Positions 1 to 8,596 of a DNA stretch of 64,000 bases are shown here, piece after piece. The notes under the pieces are model-generated. The model saw only the letters and a program-made list of their open reading frames with translations. It was not told the origin of the DNA and ran no database searches. The stretch is taken from contig JAQGOL010000034.1 of NCBI GenBank assembly GCA_028293625.1, positions 62,001 through 126,000 on the forward strand, in the 5' to 3' direction. The position numbers and the translations under genes are program-made. Source of the DNA: Chthoniobacteraceae bacterium (GTDB taxonomy: Bacteria; Verrucomicrobiota; Verrucomicrobiia; Chthoniobacterales; Chthoniobacteraceae). The stretch's first letter is position 1. Each line of letters starts with the position of its first letter.

Positions 1-950
1 CGCACTCCTTTTTCGGCAAGGCGGCGCGCCAGCAAAAGCTGTTTGCCGAATTCTTCCGTCTCTTTTTCGTCTATTCCGTAAAGGGCTTTCACATGATCGG
101 GTTCACTCGAAAAATCGACCGCTTCAGGTGCCGAGAGCTGCATTCGCGCGGCGAGCTCATAAGCACGCGCACGCGCCTGGATATCTGAGTTGATCGCGTA
201 ACGCTCGCGAAACTCCTGGTTCATTGTTTGCAGCAATTGCATCTGCCTGTCGCGTTCCGCACTCGATCCGCCTTTGGGTGGGTACAGGTTCGGAATCGGA
301 GTTTCGCCCGCCTGAAACGGAGTGGCGGCCACGGAGGCGCCAAGATAGCCACCAGTCAACTGCATCGGCGAGGATGGCCGCCCAAGATTCACAAATGTCG
401 GCAGGTTTTTGTTGGCACTCCCTAACGCATACGAAATCCAACTTCCAAAAGTGGGATGATCAAATTGCCGTCCGCGATGACCGGTCGACGTTTCAATCAC
501 CGCCGGAAAATGGTTTCCTTCGTGGCACCACATCGAACGCACAACGGCGATTTCGTCTATCACGCTGCCAACATGAGGAAACCAATCCGAAACCGGAATG
601 CCCGACTTTCCGTGCCGCGTGAAAGTGCGCAGGCACGGAATAACAGGGCGTTTCATCGCAGCCAGATTGTCGCCAAATCCAATCGCATCGACAATTGTCC
701 CGGCCCACTTGTTGTCCTTGGGATCGAATGTGTCGATATGGCTTACGCCGCCGCACATGAATAGAAAAATGACGGACTTGGCCTTTGCAACGTGGTCAGA
801 ACCCATCTCGGCATCCGGACTTTCGCCTGCTTCCGCCCAGAGCCCCCCTAACGCCAGGCCCACAAATCCTCCGCTGAGCTGATGGATGAAATCACGCCGC
901 CCGAAGCGCCCGCACGGGTAGGTCTCCAAAGGACTCCGGTTATCTGACAT
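1..950 (-). CDS. DUF1501 family secreted protein (partial, C-terminus beyond window)
   Basis: About 316 residues are visible, read from an ATG at 950; the gene runs off the left edge. The N-terminus carries a twin-arginine-like segment (GRRDFIHQL) followed by a Gly/Ala/Leu stretch, so export by Tat is likely. The following core, with FLFMCGGVSHIDTFDPK and WCHEGNHFPAVIETSTG, is typical of DUF1501, a sulfatase/phosphatase-fold family abundant in Planctomycetes and Verrucomicrobia; its substrate is unknown. The start overlaps the end of the upstream DUF1549/DUF1553 gene by 11 nt. This pairing of PSD1-type and DUF1501 genes is a PVC hallmark and suggests translational coupling and a shared periplasmic job, probably polysaccharide degradation. 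Confidence 0.9.
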   Translation of the reverse strand, partial: MSDNRSPLETYPCGRFGRRDFIHQLSGGFVGLALGGLWAEAGESPDAEMGSDHVAKAKSVIFLFMCGGVSHIDTFDPKDNKWAGTIVDAIGFGDNLAAMKRPVIPCLRTFTRHGKSGIPVSDWFPHVGSVIDEIAVVRSMWCHEGNHFPAVIETSTGHRGRQFDHPTFGSWISYALGSANKNLPTFVNLGRPSSPMQLTGGYLGASVAATPFQAGETPIPNLYPPKGGSSAERDRQMQLLQTMNQEFRERYAINSDIQARARAYELAARMQLSAPEAVDFSSEPDHVKALYGIDEKETEEFGKQLLLARRLAEKGV

Positions 951-3126
951 AAATAAATTCGTCCAAATTAAAGAGCAACCAGGAGAGCTGACTGAGCCGC
1001 GCGGCGTCATTTTCAAGATAGGCGAGCGCATCGTTTTTTTCCGCCGGGGAAGGCGCTCGCGAGAGGGCGACCCGATACGCGAGATCGACCGCGGATGGCA
1101 AATCGCCCTGCGCTTCTCTTTGCAGGCGCACGCCCAGCCCGGCGCATGCCTTTTCAACGTCCGGACTGTTCATTAAAAACAACGCTTGCGGAGCCGTGAC
1201 TGTTTGCGTCCGCAACGGGCACGGCGCGCGGCCATCGTCCACATCAAACGCCTGCAGGAAATTCGGTGTCACATCGCGGCTGGCCGAATATCCGCGGACG
1301 AGATAGGCGCCGCGCCGTTTCATATCGTCATTTTTGGCTAAGCCAGTGCGACGACGGTTTCCGCCTTCGCGCGTATCAAAGGAGGGTCCACCCACTTTTA
1401 AATCAAGGCCACCAGCCGCGGCATGCATGGCATCCCAAATCGGCTCCGCTTCCAAACGTTGTAATCGAAAGTGCCAGAGCGCGGTGTCAACCGGATCGAT
1501 TTTCTGGTTCCCGGCAAATTCAATACCTGTTTCCGACGCCCGCCTGTAAGCATCGGATGTCACTATCAGCCGGTGCATTTGTTTCATGCTGAACTCGCGC
1601 CGCACAAATTCCGAAGCGAGCCAATCGAGCAGAGCCGGATTTGATGGCATGCCGCCAAGCTCGCCAAAATCGCTTGTGCTCTTCAACAGGCCTTCGCCAA
1701 AATGCCACTGCCACAACCGATTGACGGCAACCCGCGCGAACAGCGGATTTTCCGGCGCCGTCAGCCAATCGGTAAACGCCTCAATGCGCCCATCTCTGAA
1801 ATCGGGCTCCGAATTTGCGAAGGGCCATCCGGGTTTTACTTCCCGTTTTTTCTCGGGGCGCAATGGATCGCCGCTCGTAAGAACATAACTCTTTTCCTGC
1901 TCGCGCAGACCATCTACTTCCACGGTATAAAAAACCGGCAATGCCGGCCCGCGGCGGCCACTCTCCTCCGCGTCCAACTTTCGTTGCAGTTCCTGGTATT
2001 TCCCGCGCGCTTCCTCCGGCATCCCCTCGCCAAGCTTGTCGCCGTCGATGCGCAGAATTGGAAAATAATCGTCCGCGATTTTCTGTTCCTCGACTGTGCG
2101 CTGCCGTTCGGGCTTGCGAATAATTACCTGCGCTTCCAGAGGCAGCATCAACACGCGTTCCTCATAAAGTTTTGCCTTATAAGGCGCGATAAAATCGTTG
2201 AGCTCTTTTTCCAATGGGGCGCGCCGCTTCTCCGCTTCCGCCATCGCTTTTCCACTCGCGAACAATTCAGCGGCGCTCGCCAGTGTGACTTTGCGCAAAA
2301 CGAGCGGATCGAAGAGAGCCTTCATCGCGTAAAAATCCTTCTGGGAAATCGGGTCATACATATGGTCATGACATTTCGCACAACCGACCGTCATTCCCAT
2401 GAACGCGGTTGAAACCGTGTCGACGGCGGCGATCGCCAGGTCCTGCGGGTTTTCTCCGGTGCCGCGTGCCAGAAGGCCAAGGGCAAACTGATCGCCGGGT
2501 CGCGGTTCTTTGCGCGAACGATAACCCGTTGCTGACATTTGCGTGCGCTCGTTTGTGCGGCGGCCCGTCAGCTGGACTTGGACGAACTGATCATACGGCA
2601 CGTCGTCATGCAGGGCGTTGATCACCCAATCGCGCCAGAGATAAATCCCCGGCGCGGCCGTCATCCGTTCGTCCGCATCCGCATAACGCAATACATCGAG
2701 CCAGCGCCGCGCGTAACGAACCGCATGCTGTTCATCCGCAAGCAGCCGATCGACCACCTTCTCGTATGCGTCCGCTGAATTGTCCGCCAGAAACGCATCC
2801 TGCTCGGCCGGAGACGGTGGAATACCAGTCAAGTCCAGGGAGACCCGTCGCAGCAATGTAGGTTTATCCGCCGCGCCAACCGCCTTAAGCCCCCGGCTCC
2901 TCAGTTCTGCATTAATAAAACGATCAATCGGATTCGATTCGGGCCCATTGGGGACTGCCTGAGGCACGACAGGCTTCAACGACCACCAAATCTTCGTTTC
3001 TTGTTGCGTGTGCCCAGTCAAAACCGACGCGCACAGACAAATCATCCAAAGCAGCGGCGAAATGCCCCGGATCAGGAAATTTCTTCCCCACCGCCGGTCT
3101 ATCAAGCCTTGCGCCGCACGTCTCAT
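940..3126 (-). CDS. DUF1549/DUF1553 (PSD1-type) secreted protein
   Basis: A 728-residue protein. An N-terminal hydrophobic segment (ISPLLWMICLCASVL) is a signal peptide or anchor. Residues of roughly 65-270 match DUF1549 (NPIDRFINAELRSRG, LDLTGIPPSPAE) and include the CAKCHDH motif, a CxxCH haem-c-like site. The C-terminal third matches DUF1553 (NRLWQWHFGEGL, LLDWLASEFV, APQALFLMNSP). The frame opens earlier at a GTG (3246), but I chose the ATG at 3126 because it forms an ATGA overlap with the stop of the GH76 gene upstream. Unlike many relatives it has no separate N-terminal cytochrome domain. The family is confined largely to PVC bacteria and probably acts in the periplasm; the exact reaction is unknown. 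Confidence 0.9.
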   Translation of the reverse strand: MRRAAQGLIDRRWGRNFLIRGISPLLWMICLCASVLTGHTQQETKIWWSLKPVVPQAVPNGPESNPIDRFINAELRSRGLKAVGAADKPTLLRRVSLDLTGIPPSPAEQDAFLADNSADAYEKVVDRLLADEQHAVRYARRWLDVLRYADADERMTAAPGIYLWRDWVINALHDDVPYDQFVQVQLTGRRTNERTQMSATGYRSRKEPRPGDQFALGLLARGTGENPQDLAIAAVDTVSTAFMGMTVGCAKCHDHMYDPISQKDFYAMKALFDPLVLRKVTLASAAELFASGKAMAEAEKRRAPLEKELNDFIAPYKAKLYEERVLMLPLEAQVIIRKPERQRTVEEQKIADDYFPILRIDGDKLGEGMPEEARGKYQELQRKLDAEESGRRGPALPVFYTVEVDGLREQEKSYVLTSGDPLRPEKKREVKPGWPFANSEPDFRDGRIEAFTDWLTAPENPLFARVAVNRLWQWHFGEGLLKSTSDFGELGGMPSNPALLDWLASEFVRREFSMKQMHRLIVTSDAYRRASETGIEFAGNQKIDPVDTALWHFRLQRLEAEPIWDAMHAAAGGLDLKVGGPSFDTREGGNRRRTGLAKNDDMKRRGAYLVRGYSASRDVTPNFLQAFDVDDGRAPCPLRTQTVTAPQALFLMNSPDVEKACAGLGVRLQREAQGDLPSAVDLAYRVALSRAPSPAEKNDALAYLENDAARLSQLSWLLFNLDEFIYVR

Positions 3127-4271
3127 TTTGAGGTTTCCGGTTTGAGCGGCTCCGGCGGGCGAACCAGCTGCGTGATCACCACCGCACTGCTGCAACCCCA
3201 CGAGTATCGGAGATCGGGCGGCGTCGGCTGCGGCCAGCGACACCACGATAGATTATCCGGCGAGCGGCGGGCCTGCCACGCGGCTTCCGCGTTCTTTTGC
3301 AGCCATGGCTCAAATGTCGCCTGCTCACTGCGATCGTTCATGAATCGCACGATCCACCGCACGCCAATCCCGTTAAAACCGCCACCGTCGCCTTTCTCTC
3401 CCGACGCGGGCAAATACCCATCTCTGCACAACTGATTCATCGTAAAGAGAGCGGCCAGCCGGGCCTCATCGGTGTAACCAAGCAGGTTTGCCGCGCCGAT
3501 AAAGGTCCCCTGATTGTAGGTCAGGGCAAAGCGGCTCAATCGTCCGTTGATATGAATGTTGTCGGCAACCCGGCCCGTTACCGGATCAAACAACGTGGCG
3601 CGTTCCCAAAGAAAAAGATCATTGGCCGTTGTGAAGTAAGTTTCCTCGCCCGTGGCCTGGCCCAGAAGAAACGCCGCAATTGCCCCCGGCCCATTCACGC
3701 AGGCATTTTTCGACTGATTATTGACCTTCCACCAAAGGCCGCCACCGAGGTCCGGCGATGCCGCGCGCGCGTAACAAAGATCAAAGTTCGTCCGTGCCAC
3801 GTTGCGGAACTCCGTGGTGCCGCTGAGCAGATACGCCCGCGTGCACGCGATGACCATCCACATGATGTCATCGTTGTATTCGTTATGCGCCCAGTTCGCG
3901 CCATGATCGGCAAGGAATCCGTGAAACAGGTGGGTGAACATCACGAGCTGCCGTGGATCGGTGGTCCGCTCGTAAGCGTCCAGCACCATCTCCATCTGTT
4001 CAGCGCGCATCCAAAAATCCGCTTTGCCGCCTTCCGTGCTTTTTGTGAACCAGGCGCGGCCATCCTCGACCCGGTAAAACGCCGCGGCGTGTGCTTCAAA
4101 CAGCGTGTCCGCGTCAGCTGCCGTGAACGCCCGAGCAACCGTTGGAGCGGCGCAACTGACCGTAAAACAAAGCGCGGTAATCCGGATCGCACGAATCCTC
4201 CGCCACATTTGGGTTGTCCGATTTTGTTCTGACACGTGCTTCATAAAGGGAGCTGATGAAAAAATTGCCAT
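3123..4271 (-). CDS. Glycoside hydrolase family 76-like protein (alpha-1,6-mannanase type)
   Basis: A 382-residue secreted protein. The motif EYNDDIMWMV near residue 125 has the paired aspartates that act as catalytic residues in GH76 endo-alpha-1,6-mannanases. The helical, Trp/Gly-rich repeats after it (DLGGGLWWKV, NGPGAIAAFLLG, LTYNQGTFIGAANLLG) also fit the (alpha/alpha)6-barrel of that family. A signal peptide ends near VARA; in-frame ATGs at 4271, 4244 and 4208 are all possible, and 4208 gives the neatest signal peptide, but none has a good ribosome site. The stop overlaps the DUF1549 start as ATGA. The neighbours suggest a mannose-containing polymer is degraded outside the cytoplasm. 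Confidence 0.82.
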   Translation of the reverse strand: MAIFSSAPFMKHVSEQNRTTQMWRRIRAIRITALCFTVSCAAPTVARAFTAADADTLFEAHAAAFYRVEDGRAWFTKSTEGGKADFWMRAEQMEMVLDAYERTTDPRQLVMFTHLFHGFLADHGANWAHNEYNDDIMWMVIACTRAYLLSGTTEFRNVARTNFDLCYARAASPDLGGGLWWKVNNQSKNACVNGPGAIAAFLLGQATGEETYFTTANDLFLWERATLFDPVTGRVADNIHINGRLSRFALTYNQGTFIGAANLLGYTDEARLAALFTMNQLCRDGYLPASGEKGDGGGFNGIGVRWIVRFMNDRSEQATFEPWLQKNAEAAWQARRSPDNLSWCRWPQPTPPDLRYSWGCSSAVVITQLVRPPEPLKPETSK

Positions 4272-4324
4272 TCGGATCCGGCCGCGCAGAAAGCGATGGC
4301 GCCCGGCACTGACCTGAAGCCCGA

Positions 4325-5638
4325 CTAAATTTCCGGATAGATATACGGAGCGCGATAAGGGCGGCTGAGCATCGCATTGGCCGCCGGGTCACCAATGATC
4401 TGTTCCTTTTCACCGTCCCAATTGAGGCTTCGCCCGGTCTTATAGGAGATCATTCCCAGAAGCGGCAGCACAGACGATCGATGCGCCGCTTCAATTCCGG
4501 CCGCCGGATTTTTCTTATCCTCAATGGCGGTCATGAAATCGGCCCAAAGCAATTTGAGATTATGCCCATCGGGCTGCTGCAGTTGGGAATCCTCATGGAT
4601 TTCCTTCTCGCTTCCACGGCTTGGATGGAAGGTCCACCCATCCTGCCATCCGATGTGCAGCGTCCCTTTGGTCCCGTAGAAGTAAGCGCCGATTTTATGC
4701 TTTTCCGCGTTGTTCTCAGCGAAATGGCGGTGCTCCCAAATACAGGTGAATTTTTCAAAATCATACACGGCGACCTGGTGATCAGGAGTATCCGTGGTTT
4801 GCTCTCTTTCATTTAGAACAACCGGTCCGGCGACGGGCCTTCCTCCGGAGCAATAAATGCGTTTGGGATATTTTTCGTCCGTCCAGAGAAGCACCTGATC
4901 GAGCCAGTGAACGCCCCAATCCCCAAGGGTGCCATTGGCGTAATCCAAAAAGTTCCGCCATCCGCCCGGATGCAATTTCCCGTTGAACGGCCTCAGCGGC
5001 GCGGGTCCGCACCAAAGATCCCAGTTCATGCTGTCGGGCGGCTGACTATTAGGCTGCGGTTTCTCACGGCCGCCTCCGCTGTGCGCAAAGAGCCGGACCA
5101 TCCCAACATCGCCCACAGCGCCAGATTTCAGAAACGTCATGGCACTGACATGATGCGGTCCAATTCTGCGATGCAACCCAACCTGGACCACCTTGCCACT
5201 CTCCCGCGCCGCCTTAAGCATCGCCTTGCTTTCATTCACGGTATGGCCGGTCGGTTTCTCGACAAAAACGTGTGATCCCGCCTTCAACGCGGCAATCGTC
5301 TGAAGCGCGTGCCAATGATCCGGCGTCGCAATGATGACAATATCCGGTTTTTCTTTCTCAAGGAGTTCCCGGTAATCGACGTAGCTTTTGGGTTTGTCGC
5401 CATTGAGGTCGCTGACCTGTTCAGCGGCAACCTCCATCACGTTGGTGTCGGCATCGCACACGGCAACGATCCTGCATTTTTCTGAAGCGATTGCCTCCCT
5501 GAGGATGTTCTTTCCCCACCAACCCGAGCCGATAAGCGCAACCCGATATTTTCTTCCCGCCTCCTGGCCGAGAATAAAAGGGGCTTGGGATAGCACTCCG
5601 ATTGTGGCCGCTGCTTTGATAAAATGCCTTCGATTCAT
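4325..5638 (-). CDS. Gfo/Idh/MocA family oxidoreductase, Tat-exported
   Basis: A 437-residue protein starting with a Tat-like leader (MNRRHFIKAAATIGVLSQA). A Rossmann nucleotide-binding motif follows (VALIGSGWWGKN), then DIVIIATPDHWHALQ and the family signature with the conserved lysine, EKPTGHTVNESKAM. These mark NAD(P)-dependent sugar or inositol dehydrogenases and glycosidase-like relatives of the Gfo/Idh/MocA family. The exported subgroup is common in PVC bacteria, often close to secreted glycosidases. It lies 53 nt upstream of the GH76 gene and 30 nt downstream of the PQQ-propeller gene, in the same orientation, so co-transcription is likely. Substrate not predictable. Confidence 0.92.
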   Translation of the reverse strand: MNRRHFIKAAATIGVLSQAPFILGQEAGRKYRVALIGSGWWGKNILREAIASEKCRIVAVCDADTNVMEVAAEQVSDLNGDKPKSYVDYRELLEKEKPDIVIIATPDHWHALQTIAALKAGSHVFVEKPTGHTVNESKAMLKAARESGKVVQVGLHRRIGPHHVSAMTFLKSGAVGDVGMVRLFAHSGGGREKPQPNSQPPDSMNWDLWCGPAPLRPFNGKLHPGGWRNFLDYANGTLGDWGVHWLDQVLLWTDEKYPKRIYCSGGRPVAGPVVLNEREQTTDTPDHQVAVYDFEKFTCIWEHRHFAENNAEKHKIGAYFYGTKGTLHIGWQDGWTFHPSRGSEKEIHEDSQLQQPDGHNLKLLWADFMTAIEDKKNPAAGIEAAHRSSVLPLLGMISYKTGRSLNWDGEKEQIIGDPAANAMLSRPYRAPYIYPEI

Positions 5639-5668
5639 AAGAAATGGGGGATTTCTGTTTTCGCGACG

Positions 5669-6961
5669 TTATTTAACCGGACTGCTTCGCATATCGACAC
5701 TGACAAGATCACCGCGCGAATTGCGCGCATAGACGATCCCATTGGCCAGGGTGGGCGAAGTCCACGTTTTCCCTCCCAGAATCTGGGCTTGGGCCGTCGG
5801 CTTAAACGAATCCGGACTCGCGGGCGCCACCATTAATTCACCCCGTTCACTCACCAGAATGAGCTGTCCGTCTGCAATGATGAGTGAACGCACTCCATGT
5901 TCTGTATCCGCCCATTTTTCCTTGCCGGTCGCCAGCTCAAGGCATCGCAAAGTTGCCTTATTCGAGGTGTCGCCATCGACGCCATAAAGATGGTTCCCAT
6001 AAAGGATTGCCCCGTTTAGCTGGGTCCTCAGGATTTTTGTCTGCCACAAAAACTCGGGATTGTCCCCTGGTTTAAACAAAGCGCCGCCCTTTCCATATCC
6101 TGAAGAGATAAAGACCGCGTCATCAACCACAATGGGATCGGCCGCATTGACACCGTATTGAGTAAGCCATTTCGTGCGCCAAAACTCTTTACCCGTGGAA
6201 GGATCAACCCCAAGAAAACCTTGGCCCGATCCAAGAATGAGCTCCTGCCGGCCCGCGCGTTTCGCAATCAGCGGCGTCGTGTAACCGGCCGCTTTCTTCG
6301 CGCTTTCCCAGACTGTCTTGCCTGTATCCTTATCCAAGGCCATCCCGGCTTCCCCTACATTCAGGATCAGCAACTTTTCATAAACGATCGGAGAACCGCT
6401 GAAACCCCAATCGGGAAGCGGGGCGCCGGTATCGGTTTGCACATTGCGGCTCCAGAGGATTTTGCCGCTGTTAAGTTCAAAACAAAAAACGTCGCCCCAC
6501 CGGCTCAAGGTATAGACCCGCTCCTTGTCGATGGTCGGCGTGCCCGTCGTTCCCCCTTCAAAATATTTATCCCCCAGGGCGGCCGGATAACTCTGTTTCC
6601 ACACCGGGTTGCCACTGAGCGCATCAAAACAGAAAACAGTGTCTTTCTCCTCCGCATTACCCATGGTGACTGCCTTTCCGCCCGCGACAGAGATACCGGA
6701 GAAACCGAGCCCGACATTCGCTTTCCAAAGGATCGCAGGACCCGACGTCGGCCACTTGTCTGTCCAACCTTTTTCGGTCGATATGCCATTGCGGGCAGGT
6801 CCGCGCAATTGTCCCCAATCGTCGGCCACGGCACCTGCTGTCAGGGCGATTAAACAGACCAAAAAAACGGGACGGGAGAACCTACGGGGGGCAGTATTTC
6901 GGCGGCTGATCACTGGGCCATTAGGCAAAAACAGCGAGGAGATGTCACCTGTTTTAATCAT
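5669..6961 (-). CDS. Secreted PQQ-like beta-propeller repeat protein
   Basis: A protein of 430 residues from the ATG at 6961; the open frame extends to a TTG at 7009, but the ATG fits better before the signal segment (FLVCLIALTAGAVA). The mature part begins DDWGQLRGPARNGIS, the usual start of PVC PQQ-propeller proteins. It contains repeated blades such as TVFCFDALSGNPVWK and KATLRCLELATGKEKW (Trp-docking pattern). These proteins resemble BamB and the propeller of quinoprotein alcohol dehydrogenases; I see no evidence of the full dehydrogenase active site, so a scaffold or binding role is as likely as catalysis. It is probably the first gene of the cluster with MocA, GH76, DUF1549 and DUF1501. 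Confidence 0.88.
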   Translation of the reverse strand: MIKTGDISSLFLPNGPVISRRNTAPRRFSRPVFLVCLIALTAGAVADDWGQLRGPARNGISTEKGWTDKWPTSGPAILWKANVGLGFSGISVAGGKAVTMGNAEEKDTVFCFDALSGNPVWKQSYPAALGDKYFEGGTTGTPTIDKERVYTLSRWGDVFCFELNSGKILWSRNVQTDTGAPLPDWGFSGSPIVYEKLLILNVGEAGMALDKDTGKTVWESAKKAAGYTTPLIAKRAGRQELILGSGQGFLGVDPSTGKEFWRTKWLTQYGVNAADPIVVDDAVFISSGYGKGGALFKPGDNPEFLWQTKILRTQLNGAILYGNHLYGVDGDTSNKATLRCLELATGKEKWADTEHGVRSLIIADGQLILVSERGELMVAPASPDSFKPTAQAQILGGKTWTSPTLANGIVYARNSRGDLVSVDMRSSPVK

Positions 6962-7087
6962 GCCGAAAGCGACTTGGAGGCATCTCCCTGAACACGAAGC
7001 CGCGGGCAAATCAAATAGTCAGATCAAGTGGCCCATCGTTGCGGGCGCGCAAACTGCGTCCGTTCTTATGGCATCGCCTATTCCAGC

Positions 7088-7753
7088 TTACTTCGGCGGC
7101 GTGTAAAAGGTTTGGGCGCAGTAGAACACCGGCATTCCAAGACTGTTCATCGCGACCTGGCAGCCTGCTCCAAGAAACCGCGCGTTTGAGACGATGTTCG
7201 CCCGATGCCCCGGCGAAGCCATCCATTGGTTAAGCACGGATTCGGCTAAACTTAAATACGTGTGCATCTCAATCGGGTCGCCGTTTTTTTCACGGCTGAA
7301 AAGTTTTTTGCCATTTACTTCCCGAGTATAGAGAGGCTCGCCAGCGCGATACTTCAGACCAAAAGTCGTCGCGACATTCTCCGCCGAAAAACCGGGAGTC
7401 AAACCGGCAAGAAGAAATCGATCAGCGACGGTTTCCTTTCCCACCAAGCCGGGATTCACATGTGAAACCGAGCCGCGTTCAGCCATGATATCCGCCTGCA
7501 TCCGCGCCGCCGCCCGGAGCTGAGGTTGATCAAGCATCGGCAGCAATCCTTCGATTTGCCGCCGTTTGTTTGTCTCGTGAAAAATCGCCGCCGAAAGCAA
7601 GTCGGAATCAATCTGCCCAAGGTCAATCTTCTCGCCGCCCTTATTCTGCGCAAATGCCGAGGTCTCCAGGCTTGCCGCTTCCAGCCCAGCCGGCGGCAGA
7701 GGAGGAGGTTCCACACAACAGGCAACAACGAGCATCAGCAAATAAATCTTCAT
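7088..7753 (-). CDS. CAP-domain (SCP/PR-1-like) secreted protein
   Basis: A protein of 221 residues from the ATG at 7753, which begins a hydrophobic leader (MKIYLLMLVVACC); a TTG further upstream would add an unlikely extension. The second half is a CAP domain: HETNKRRQIEGLLPML, RMQADIMAERGSVSHV, AENVATTFG and QWMASPGHRANIVSN, ending in the FYCAQTFYTPPK strand. CAP domains (YkwD-like in bacteria) are extracytoplasmic and of varied or unknown function. The Cys in the leader could be a lipidation site but the lipobox is poor. It lies 126 nt upstream of the PQQ-propeller gene and may or may not be in its transcript. Confidence 0.88.
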   Translation of the reverse strand: MKIYLLMLVVACCVEPPPLPPAGLEAASLETSAFAQNKGGEKIDLGQIDSDLLSAAIFHETNKRRQIEGLLPMLDQPQLRAAARMQADIMAERGSVSHVNPGLVGKETVADRFLLAGLTPGFSAENVATTFGLKYRAGEPLYTREVNGKKLFSREKNGDPIEMHTYLSLAESVLNQWMASPGHRANIVSNARFLGAGCQVAMNSLGMPVFYCAQTFYTPPK

Positions 7754-7857
7754 TGGGGGTGCCCATCGTCTAGCTCGAATCATTGCAATAGCAACCCGGC
7801 ACCCGCTGATTGGACGCAACGGCTCACGTCCCGCGTGGCTCGACGGTGCACAGCTTA

Positions 7858-8427
7858 TTAATCCCGCCGCTTCGAGTCCACGAGGGCAAGAGCACCGGCT
7901 TCACCCGCGGCAAGGATCGCATCGGATAGCACGGGATCCGACACCGCGCGCGCAAGTTGGAGCGTGCCGATCAGCGTGGCCAGGATCGCTTGTGCAATCG
8001 CGGCATCGTGCTCTGGAAGAAGCTTCGTGATAAAGTCGACCAACCGATTGAACTCCTCCGTGAAAGCCGTGCGCGTCTCGGCCGGATGACGCGCCACCTC
8101 CGAGGCAAGGGCCGCCGCTACACAGCCACTCTCCGGATGATCGCGGTGCGAGGACCGCAGATAAGCACGGATAAAGGTTGTGATATCGCCGCTCTCAATC
8201 GTTTTTTGATGCCGCGCCAGCGACCCTTCCATCGCGTGCGCAATCGCCTCCTTGATCAACGCGTCTTTGGAGGGGAAATGACTGTAGAATCCCCCGTGCG
8301 TAAGCCCGGCATCGCCCATGAGCGACGCAACACCGACCGCGTCGATCCCTTCTTTGCGAAAGCGCGCCGAGGCAACCTCGATGACACGGCGCCGGGTGGT
8401 TTCTTTATGGGTCTTGTCGTAGCGCAT
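7858..8427 (-). CDS. TetR/AcrR family transcriptional repressor
   Basis: A 189-residue regulator. The N-terminal helix-turn-helix is clear: RRRVIEVASARFRKEGID, then VASLMGDAGLTHGGFYSHF, then SKDALIKEAI. The ligand-binding region (ESGCVAAALASEVARHP) matches the subgroup often linked to efflux pumps and oxidoreductases. It is divergently transcribed from the HlyD/EmrA-like gene, with 169 nt between the start codons, which is the classic layout for a local repressor of drug export. A 6-bp-arm dyad just upstream of its own start (8446-8459) is a candidate operator. Confidence 0.93.
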   Translation of the reverse strand: MRYDKTHKETTRRRVIEVASARFRKEGIDAVGVASLMGDAGLTHGGFYSHFPSKDALIKEAIAHAMEGSLARHQKTIESGDITTFIRAYLRSSHRDHPESGCVAAALASEVARHPAETRTAFTEEFNRLVDFITKLLPEHDAAIAQAILATLIGTLQLARAVSDPVLSDAILAAGEAGALALVDSKRRD

Positions 8428-8445
8428 GGATGAGATTCTTATTGA

Positions 8446-8459
8446 ATGATAAGTATCAT
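8446..8459. promoter_or_regulatory. Candidate TetR operator dyad upstream of the repressor gene
   Basis: The 14-nt stretch has perfect 6-nt arms, ATGATA and TATCAT, separated by AG. It lies 19 nt from the repressor start codon, in the divergent intergenic region. A 12-of-14 match to its complement (ATGATGCTTATAAT) occurs at 8604-8617. Operator function is inferred from symmetry and position. Confidence 0.45.
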
Positions 8460-8491
8460 ACTATAACTTTCACGGAAGTCACTCGCGATTT

Positions 8492-8572
8492 ATGAATGCA
8501 AATCCAACGCCGTCCGCCAATCCTTCCTTCCGTCTCGGCCTGCTGCTCATCAACGCCGGCGGCGCCCTCTGA
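8492..8572 (+). other. Short ORF in frame with the HlyD gene, ended by one TGA
   Basis: ATG 8492 opens a 26-codon ORF (ending RLGLLLINAGGAL) in the same frame as the HlyD-like start at 8597; only one TGA (8570-8572) interrupts the frame, and the intervening codons read FVGRSFFA. It may be a leader peptide, a decayed N-terminal extension or chance. There is no clear ribosome site. Confidence 0.3.
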
Positions 8573-8596
8573 TTCGTCGGCCGCTCTTTTTTTGCC

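Noticed and set aside
940-3246. A GTG start at 3246 for the DUF1549/1553 gene
   Set aside because: It would overlap the GH76 gene by over 120 nt; the ATG at 3126 makes an ATGA overlap and starts just before the signal segment.
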